From assembly GCA_024232355.1 (NCBI GenBank), contig JAAEPW010000819.1:1-20749 (forward strand): 20,749 nt of DNA. Direction: 5' to 3'. The notes beneath the pieces are model-generated. The model did not search any database. It worked only from the letters and a program-made list of their open reading frames with translations, and was not told the DNA's origin. How positions within the stretch are numbered: position 1 is the stretch's first letter; each line of letters starts with the position of its first letter. The translations under genes and the position numbers were made by a program. This DNA comes from Chloroflexota bacterium. Lineage in GTDB: Bacteria > Chloroflexota > Anaerolineae > B4-G1. Positions 15,069-20,749 of this stretch are shown here, one piece after another.

Positions 15069-16373
15069 ATGAACGCAGAACAACATCAATCAAAATGGCA
15101 AGTTCCATTTTTCACGATCTGGACCGGGCAGGCGTTCTCTCTGCTGGGCAGCATGATGGTCCATTTTGCCCTGGTCTGGCGGCTGACAGAGCAAACCGGT
15201 TCCGCCACAGTACTGGCGATCGGGACGTTGATCGGCTTGCTGCCGGGGATCGTTCTGGGCCCCTTAGTCGGGACACTGGTAGACCGGTGGAACCGGCGGG
15301 TGGTGATGATCGTTGCTGATGGCATCATTGCGCTAGCAACGGTGGTATTGGCCGTTCTCTTTGCGATGGACACCGTACAAGTTTGGCACATTTATACCCT
15401 GCTGTTCATCCGGGCGTTGGGTGGTGGGTTCCACTGGCCAGCGATGCAGGCTTCGACCTCACTGATGGTGCCAGAACAGCACCTTTCGCGTGTGTCGGGT
15501 CTCAACCAGGCACTGAACGGACTGATGAACATTATGTCACCACCACTGGGCGCGTTCTTGATGGCGATTTTGCCATTGCAAGCGATCCTGGCGATTGACG
15601 TAGGCACGGCGGCGCTCGCCATTGCTCCGCTCTTTTTCGTGCATATTCCTCAACCAAAGCAACGCGGGGCAGAGGCTGACGAGGAGCAGATCAAGTCATC
15701 GGTATGGAAAGAATTGGGCGACGGTTTGCGGTACGTGCGAAACTGGCCCGGTCTGATGGCCGTCATCGTCCTGGGGGCGTTGGGCAACTTGCTATTCAAC
15801 CCGGCTTTTTCGCTCTTGCCGATTTTGGTCACCGATCATTTTGGTGGCGGAGCGCTCGAGTTGGGTTGGATAGAGGCAGTGGCGGGGATTGGTATCGTGT
15901 TGGGCGGCCTGATCTTGGGCGCATGGGGCGGATTCAAGCGGCGTATCCTGACAACCCTGATGGGATTCATCGGGGTCGGGGCGGGGACCCTGTTGATGGG
16001 CTTGGCGCCGGCATCGACCTATTGGTTAGCGCTGACAGGAATATTCATCGTCGGAATGTCGATCTCGATGACTGACGGCCCGCTGATGGCCGTGCTCCAA
16101 GCCAACGTTGCGCCAGAGATGCAAGGACGTGTGTTCATGTTACTCTTGAGCACGGCCAAGATCGCCTCGCCGTTGAGCCTGGTCATCGCCGGGCCGGTGG
16201 CTGATTGGTTGGGCGTGCGCGTCTGGTACTGGATCGCCGGTGTGGGATGCCTGTTGTTGGGAGGATGGGCATTTTCAATACGGGCGGTTGTGGACATGGA
16301 GAATAACAACAACGAACACGAGCCTGCCAAGACTAGGGCTCAGTCACCGGCTGCTGTACCGGTTGGGGACTAG
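15069..16373 (+). CDS. MFS exporter, MefA/EntS-like (copy 1 of 3)
   Basis: A 434-residue major facilitator superfamily protein with about 12 hydrophobic segments. It opens WQVPFFTIWTGQAFSLLGSM, typical of the macrolide-efflux/enterobactin-exporter branch. The MFS loop 2-3 motif is seen as GPLVGTLVDRWNRRVVMIVA, including the D-R-x-x-R-R charge pattern. RALGGGFHWPAMQASTSLMV, GGFKRR and VAPEMQGRVFMLLL are shared with the two downstream copies. It uses proton gradient energy by family rule; substrate unknown. It begins 14 nt after the second DUF4097 gene behind a weak site (aaaggtgtag), so it may depend on coupling. Its stop codon TAG is the first part of the tandem repeat array at 16371. Confidence 0.93.
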   Translation: MNAEQHQSKWQVPFFTIWTGQAFSLLGSMMVHFALVWRLTEQTGSATVLAIGTLIGLLPGIVLGPLVGTLVDRWNRRVVMIVADGIIALATVVLAVLFAMDTVQVWHIYTLLFIRALGGGFHWPAMQASTSLMVPEQHLSRVSGLNQALNGLMNIMSPPLGAFLMAILPLQAILAIDVGTAALAIAPLFFVHIPQPKQRGAEADEEQIKSSVWKELGDGLRYVRNWPGLMAVIVLGALGNLLFNPAFSLLPILVTDHFGGGALELGWIEAVAGIGIVLGGLILGAWGGFKRRILTTLMGFIGVGAGTLLMGLAPASTYWLALTGIFIVGMSISMTDGPLMAVLQANVAPEMQGRVFMLLLSTAKIASPLSLVIAGPVADWLGVRVWYWIAGVGCLLLGGWAFSIRAVVDMENNNNEHEPAKTRAQSPAAVPVGD

Positions 16374-16478
16374 GCGTTGTTCAGAAACAACGTAGGCGTG
16401 TTCAGAAACAACGTAGGCGTTGTTCAGAAACAGCGCAAGTATTGTGCAGAAACAATGTAGGCATCATTCAGAAACAAC
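16371..16478 (+). repeat. Five tandem 21-22-bp repeats with small hairpins
   Basis: Units begin at about 16371, 16392, 16413, 16435 and 16457, with a consensus gtaggcgttgttcagaaaca plus ac. Units 1-3 and 5 keep gtaggc; unit 4 is more diverged. Units 1 and 3 contain a 7-bp stem (cgttgtt-caga-aacaacg, with one wobble pair in unit 3). In unit 4 a G-C pair is replaced by A-T on both arms, which hints that pairing is kept; units 2 and 5 pair poorly. The array ends 18 bp before the peptidase start, and its first base is the MFS stop codon. It could be an operator array, an mRNA-stability element or simple slippage. Confidence 0.85.
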
Positions 16479-16496
16479 ATTCAAGGAGATTATGCA

Positions 16497-17597
16497 ATGT
16501 CTGATTCACGAGTAACCAAACTGGCTCAAGTCTTGGTCAACTATTCGCTTGACCTTCAACCTGGTGAAGAGTTTATCCTGGCTACCTCACCGTTGGCCGA
16601 AGAACTGAGCCTAGCGATTTACAAGGAGGCGGTGCTGTCCGGGGCCCACGTCTTTGTCGCAAACAACTTGCCTGGCGCGCAAGAAATCTTTTTCAAGCAT
16701 GCCAGCGACGCCCAGCTCGATCACGTCGATTCCATTCAAAAATTCGCGATGGAGCGGTTTGACGCGATGCTCGCCATTATGGCCCCCTACAACACACGGG
16801 AGATGTCAGGAATAGATCCCACTCGCCTAAGCCGTGCGAGCAAAGCCAATACAGAGATTTCGCAAATACGGGCCGAGCGCACCGCGAGGGAAGAGTTCAG
16901 GTGGTGCATCACGCTCTTCCCCAGTCACGCCTCGGCTCAAGAGGCCGATATGAGCCTGAGCGACTATCAGGATTTCGTCTATGGCGCTTGCTTGCTCAAC
17001 TTGGCCGATCCGGTGACCGCTTGGAAGGAGATGGGAGAGCGCCAATCCAAGCTCGTCGATTGGCTCGCGGGCAAGGATGAGATGGTGATGAAAGGGAGCA
17101 ACATTGATATCCGTTTATCCATCAAGGATCGATCATTCGTAAACTGTGACGGCAAATTCAACTTTCCCGACGGCGAGATCTTTACCGGCCCGGTTGAGCA
17201 ATCGGTGAACGGCTGGGTGCGTTTTGCGTATCCCGGTATCTATGGTGGTCGGGAGGTTGAGGACATGGAGCTGTGGTTCGAGGATGGCAAAGTAGTCAAA
17301 GAAAAGGCGGCCAAGGGGCAAGAATTGCTCACCGCGCTGCTCGATACCGACGACGGTTCCCGCTATCTGGGCGAGCTGGGCATCGGGACCAACTATGGCA
17401 TCCAGCGTTTCACCAAGAATATGTTGTTTGACGAAAAGATCGGCGGCACCTTTCACTTTGCCGTCGGGCGGGGGATGCCAGAGACCGGAAGCCAAAACAA
17501 ATCCGCCATCCATTGGGACATGTTGTGCGATATGGCCGAGAGCGAGGTCACGGTTGACGGCGAACTGTTTTACAAAGACGGTAAGTTTGTAGTGTAA
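16497..17597 (+). CDS. M29 family aminopeptidase (AmpS/AmpT-like)
   Basis: A 366-residue cytoplasmic metalloaminopeptidase of the M29 family, somewhat shorter than the usual 400-410. Probable metal ligands are visible: E227 in PDGEIFTGP, E293 in LGELGIGTNYG, H320 in GGTFHFAVG, and H339/D341 in KSAIHWDM. In M29 structures a Tyr seven residues after the first His is close to the active site; here that position is Met (GRGMPE), which is odd. The start at 16497 has aaggagattatgcaATG. It lies between MFS copy 1 (123 nt upstream, with the repeat array) and MFS copy 2 (9 nt downstream), so it may be co-transcribed with copies 2 and 3. A link to export or degradation of peptides is inferred from position only. 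Confidence 0.92.
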   Translation: MSDSRVTKLAQVLVNYSLDLQPGEEFILATSPLAEELSLAIYKEAVLSGAHVFVANNLPGAQEIFFKHASDAQLDHVDSIQKFAMERFDAMLAIMAPYNTREMSGIDPTRLSRASKANTEISQIRAERTAREEFRWCITLFPSHASAQEADMSLSDYQDFVYGACLLNLADPVTAWKEMGERQSKLVDWLAGKDEMVMKGSNIDIRLSIKDRSFVNCDGKFNFPDGEIFTGPVEQSVNGWVRFAYPGIYGGREVEDMELWFEDGKVVKEKAAKGQELLTALLDTDDGSRYLGELGIGTNYGIQRFTKNMLFDEKIGGTFHFAVGRGMPETGSQNKSAIHWDMLCDMAESEVTVDGELFYKDGKFVV

Positions 17598-17606
17598 GGA
17601 AGTGAA

Positions 17607-18905
17607 ATGAAAAACCAAGAGAAAAAATGGCAAATCCCATTCTTTACCATCTGGACCGGGCAGCAGCTTTCGCTGGTCGGCAGCGGCGCAGCCCAGTTTG
17701 CATTGATCTGGTATCTCACCAAAACTACCGGCTCGGCCACGGTATTGGCGACCTCGTCGCTGATGGGTTTTTTGCCGACAGTCTTTCTCGGCCCCTTTGT
17801 GGGTGCGTTGGTAGACCGCTGGAACCGGCGTATTGTGATGATCGTGGCCGATGCTGTCATTGCGCTGGCCTCGTTCGGCTTGGCCTACCTCTTTTGGGTG
17901 GATGCGTTGCAGGTCTGGCACATTTACGTGGTCTTGTTCGTGCGCGCTGTGGGCAGCGGCTTTCACTGGCCTGCGATGGAAGCTTCGACCTCGCTCATGG
18001 TGCCCGAAGATCAGTTGACACGCGTAGCCGGCCTCAACCAGACGGTCAAGGGCGTGTTGAACATCATTGGTGCGCCTTTGGGGGCGCTGTTGATGGAACT
18101 GCTGCCGCTGTACGGGATTATGCTAATGGACGTGGGAACAGCCGCGCTGGCAATCGTGCCGCTATTCTTTGTACGCATACCTCAGCCAGAACGTACAGAC
18201 GCAGACAAAACACAGAAACAATCCATCCTGGCCGACGTACGCGAGGGCGTGCGCTATCTCCGTGGATGGCCCGGGATGATGGCCATAATCGTGATGTTGA
18301 TCATTCTCAAGATCGTGCTCACCCCGGCCTTTTCTCTGGCGCCGCTCTTGGTCAGCGAACACTTTCGTGGGACTGCTGCCCAACTCAGCATGATAGAAGT
18401 GGCTGTGGGAATAGGTTTTGTGATCGGCGGACTACTCCTGAGCACCTGGGGAGGTTTCAAGCGACGAATTCACACGATAGCGTTGGGATGGGTCGTTGGC
18501 GGTTTAAGCTTGGCCGCGTTGGGCTTGGCGCCAGCAGCGATGTTTTGGATAGCACTGGTGTCGGTATTCGTGTTTGGATTGGCAGCCCCCCTAGTTGATG
18601 GGCCCTTTGTAGCCGTTCTCCAGGCATCGGTTGCGCCAGAGATGCAGGGGCGCGTACTCACCCTAGTAAGCAGCTTGCTCAACCTGACTTCACCCATCAG
18701 CCTGATGATCGCTGGCCCAGTGAGCGACCGGCTCGGTTTACAAATGTGGTACGTGGTGGGAGGCTTGCTGACAGCGGTGGCGGGACTGGTTAGCTTGATG
18801 ATACCCGTCATCGCAAATATAGAACAGAACAACAACGAGACAGATGTTGTTGAGGAAGAGGCGCCAATGGTAAGCCCGACGCCTATACCTGTGGATGTAG
18901 AGTAA
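17607..18905 (+). CDS. MFS exporter, MefA/EntS-like (copy 2 of 3)
   Basis: A 432-residue paralogue of the neighbouring MFS genes with about 12 hydrophobic segments. It opens WQIPFFTIWTGQQLSLVGSG; the loop 2-3 motif is GPFVGALVDRWNRRIVMIVA; FHWPAMEASTSLMVPED and VAPEMQGRVLTLV are conserved with copies 1 and 3. The first 45 bp of the shared N-terminal block (17628-17672) is identical to 18964-19008 in copy 3, although nearby sequence differs. It begins 9 nt after the peptidase stop with aaggaagtgaaATG. Substrate unknown; the short acidic C-terminal tail ends in TPIPVDVE. Confidence 0.93.
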   Translation: MKNQEKKWQIPFFTIWTGQQLSLVGSGAAQFALIWYLTKTTGSATVLATSSLMGFLPTVFLGPFVGALVDRWNRRIVMIVADAVIALASFGLAYLFWVDALQVWHIYVVLFVRAVGSGFHWPAMEASTSLMVPEDQLTRVAGLNQTVKGVLNIIGAPLGALLMELLPLYGIMLMDVGTAALAIVPLFFVRIPQPERTDADKTQKQSILADVREGVRYLRGWPGMMAIIVMLIILKIVLTPAFSLAPLLVSEHFRGTAAQLSMIEVAVGIGFVIGGLLLSTWGGFKRRIHTIALGWVVGGLSLAALGLAPAAMFWIALVSVFVFGLAAPLVDGPFVAVLQASVAPEMQGRVLTLVSSLLNLTSPISLMIAGPVSDRLGLQMWYVVGGLLTAVAGLVSLMIPVIANIEQNNNETDVVEEEAPMVSPTPIPVDVE

Positions 18906-18933
18906 TCGGTTGAAAAAAGAGGAAAAACACGAT

Positions 18934-20229
18934 ATGGAACACACAGAACAAGGTCAATCCAAGTGGCAAATCCCATTCTTTACCATCTGGACCGGGCAGC
19001 AGCTTTCGTGGATCGGCAGCGCGCTGGCCCAATTCGCGTTGGTCTGGTGGTTGACCGAGACGACCGGCTCGGCGACGGTGTTGGCGGTCGGAACGCTTAT
19101 CTCCTTGCTGCCCCAGGTCTTTTTGGGCCCATTCGCAGGCGCGTTGGTGGATCGCTGGAACCGGCGCGTGGTGATGCTCGTGGCCGACAGTATCATCGCG
19201 CTCGTATCGGCGTGCTTGGCCTATCTCTTTTGGACCGGCGCGATGCAAGTCTGGCACGTCTACGTCGTCATGCTCGTGCGTGCTTTGGGAGGCACCTTTC
19301 ACTGGCCCGCTATGCAAGCCTCGACCTCGCTCATGGTTCCCAAGGAACACCTGCCGCGCGTGGCGGGCCTGAACCAAGCGATGGGCGGCGCGGTGAGTAT
19401 CATGTCGCCGCCGCTGGGGGCGCTCTTGCTAAAGATTTTGCCCCTGCACACCATTATGGGCATTGACGTCGCCACAGCTGCCTTTGCCATCGTGCCGCTC
19501 TTTTTTATGCGCATTCCCCAACCGAAACAGACAGAAGCATCCGCCAGCAAGCCATCGCTCTGGACCGATGTGCGCGAGGGATTGCGTTACGCGTTGGGTT
19601 GGCCCGGTCTGTTGGCGATATGCCTCTTGGCGATGTTGCTCAACTTGGTGATCAATCCTGCCATGTCGCTCATGCCAATTCTGGTCACCGACCATTTTCA
19701 CGGCGAGGCATTGCAGTTGGGTTGGATGAACTCGTCTTGGGGCATCGGTTTGCTGCTGGGCGGATTGATCTTGGGCGGGTGGGGCGGATTCAAGCGCCGC
19801 ATCGTGACCATGTTGGTGGGCATCATCGGGCTGGGAGTGGGTGTCCTGCTCGTTGGGCTGACTCCGGCAGCGGTCTTTCCATTGGCACTGGTGGGGCTAT
19901 TTTTCGGAGCGATGATGAACTCGCTGTGCAACGGCTCGGCGTTCGCCCTGCTGCAAGAAGTGGTGGCTCCAGAGATGCAGGGGCGCGTGTTCACATTGGT
20001 CCTGAGCCTATGCAACGCCGCGACGCCAATCGGTATGGCCATAGCCGGGCCACTCGCTGACGCGGTGGGCGTGCGTACCCTGTACGTGGTAGGAGGCATA
20101 GCCCAGATACTGCTGGGAATCGGTGGTTTCTTTGTACCGGTCATTATGCAGTTGGAAGAGAATCACAACGGACACGTCACCGCTGATGAGGTCACGGTGA
20201 CAAACACTGTGTCCGTGAACATGAGATGA
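18934..20229 (+). CDS. MFS exporter, MefA/EntS-like (copy 3 of 3)
   Basis: A 431-residue paralogue of copies 1 and 2. It contains WQIPFFTIWTGQQLSWIGSA, GPFAGALVDRWNRRVVMLVA, RALGGTFHWPAMQASTSLMV and VAPEMQGRVFTLVLSLC. The frame is open from a TTG at 18910, but ATG at 18934 (MEHTEQGQSKWQ) has the gaggaa site upstream and fits the start of copy 1 (MNAEQHQSKWQ), so it is preferred. It begins 28 nt after copy 2. Transport substrate is unknown. Three adjacent paralogues suggest tandem duplication, perhaps with substrate divergence or heteromeric action. Confidence 0.93.
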   Translation: MEHTEQGQSKWQIPFFTIWTGQQLSWIGSALAQFALVWWLTETTGSATVLAVGTLISLLPQVFLGPFAGALVDRWNRRVVMLVADSIIALVSACLAYLFWTGAMQVWHVYVVMLVRALGGTFHWPAMQASTSLMVPKEHLPRVAGLNQAMGGAVSIMSPPLGALLLKILPLHTIMGIDVATAAFAIVPLFFMRIPQPKQTEASASKPSLWTDVREGLRYALGWPGLLAICLLAMLLNLVINPAMSLMPILVTDHFHGEALQLGWMNSSWGIGLLLGGLILGGWGGFKRRIVTMLVGIIGLGVGVLLVGLTPAAVFPLALVGLFFGAMMNSLCNGSAFALLQEVVAPEMQGRVFTLVLSLCNAATPIGMAIAGPLADAVGVRTLYVVGGIAQILLGIGGFFVPVIMQLEENHNGHVTADEVTVTNTVSVNMR

Positions 20230-20300
20230 ACGACAACTGTCAGACAGATATCGTCTAGTCCTTGTAGGCGACAAAAACAGTTCAAAAACAGGAGAAAAAC

Positions 20301-20648
20301 TTGCAAGAGATCAAAACCATTAGCTTGTCGCTACCTTTGAAATTGGGGAGCGTAAATTGCTACCTCGTAAAAACTAACACCGGCTATATCCTGATCGACA
20401 CGGGGAGTTCGAATGCACGCACCGGCCTGGAAAAAGAACTCAAAAGCGTGGGCTGCAAACCTGACGATCTCAAGCTGATCGTCATCACCCACGGAGATTT
20501 TGACCATACCGGCAACGCGGCCTATCTCTGCGAAAAGTTTGGCGCAAAAATAGCCATGCACTATGACGATTCGGGAATGCTCGAACGCGGAGACATGTTC
20601 TGGAATAGGAATAAAGGCAGTGCCGCAAAAGTCACTTGGAGAAAATAG
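20301..20648 (+). pseudogene. Truncated metallo-beta-lactamase-fold hydrolase
   Basis: A 115-residue ORF with a TTG start behind aggagaaaaac. It opens MQEIKTISLSLPLKLGSVNC and contains YLVKTNTGYILIDTGSS and the metal motif THGDFDHTGN, which are the first two strands and the HxHxDH-type motif of the MBL fold (first His replaced by the T-H-G-D-F-D-H pattern common in this branch). Full-length members have about 200-240 residues. Here the protein stops soon after MLERGDMFWNRNKG, with an unrelated-looking tail, so the later His and Asp metal ligands are lost. Downstream frames to 20703 show no continuation. It is probably non-functional, or an isolated half-domain. Confidence 0.7.
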
Positions 20649-20703
20649 ACAGAAAAAGGATTTCATGGCAAGATGTGGGCCAAGACCCATCATAAGGAGA
20701 TGC

Positions 20704-20749
20704 TATGAAAACCCGAAAAGAATTGCACCCGCAAGTAAGAAAAGTGTAC
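20704..20749 (+). CDS. Start of an unidentified gene (runs off the window)
   Basis: Fifteen codons are visible: MKTRKELHPQVRKVY. The ATG has aaggagatgct in front, a good ribosome binding site, 55 nt after the truncated MBL ORF. Too little is present to name it. Confidence 0.5.

Noticed and set aside
16371..16478. CRISPR array
   Set aside because: Units are directly adjacent with no unique spacers, and no cas gene is present.
17133..17966. Minus-strand ORF of 277 codons across the peptidase/MFS junction
   Set aside because: It spans two clearly real plus-strand genes in the antisense direction and shows no motif.
18910..18933. TTG start adding eight residues to MFS copy 3
   Set aside because: The ATG at 18934 has the better ribosome binding site and aligns with the start of MFS copy 1.

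Overview
The window looks like a chromosomal segment from an uncultured member of the Chloroflexota, perhaps Anaerolineae-like. This rests on gene content: an amino-acid permease fused to two UspA domains, DUF2089 and DUF4097 proteins, an M29 aminopeptidase, several MefA/EntS-like MFS exporters, and a decayed secreted protein of the 'LPHGAT.TKLTF' type. No database search was possible, so taxonomy and all family names are from recognition of motifs. No rRNA, tRNA or CRISPR array was seen.

Positions 1-6200 (minus strand) are mostly housekeeping. A valyl-tRNA synthetase gene (valS) lies behind a class I SAM methyltransferase gene, and the pair is preceded by a clear T-box leader with its own sigma70-like promoter. 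After the valS terminator comes a second unit: an MmdA/12S-type acyl-CoA carboxyltransferase, a small cupin, and the start of an OadA/PycB/5S-type carboxyltransferase that runs off the left edge. Together these resemble the 12S and 5S subunits of transcarboxylase or a decarboxylase complex.

Positions 6200-8600 hold a frameshifted pseudogene, an orphan two-TM protein with a good promoter, and, convergent to it, a membrane-anchored protein that may have a concanavalin-like domain.

Positions 7991-12052 (minus strand) form a tight four-gene operon. Its first two genes each appear to join an XRE-type helix-turn-helix to a C-terminal Hfq/Sm-like domain. They overlap each other by 4 nt, and the second overlaps the permease-UspA gene by 4 nt. 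The membrane-anchored protein follows the permease by 5 nt. This paired HTH-Sm arrangement is the most unusual thing in the window.

Positions 12102-12327 hold a MITE-like element: 13-bp perfect terminal inverted repeats, 11-bp direct flanks and strong internal secondary structure. It separates the HTH-Sm operon from a divergent plus-strand cluster and abuts that cluster's promoter.

Positions 12338-20749 (plus strand) carry a DUF2089 zinc-ribbon/HTH regulator, a 62-aa small protein, two DUF4097 beta-repeat proteins (the first ending in a SHOCT-like motif related to the end of the DUF2089 protein), three paralogous MFS exporters with an M29 aminopeptidase between the first and second, a truncated metallo-beta-lactamase-fold protein, and the start of another gene. 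Five 21-22-bp tandem repeats lie between the first MFS gene and the peptidase. A reasonable inference is an envelope-stress or drug/peptide-resistance cluster, but no substrate can be read from the sequence.
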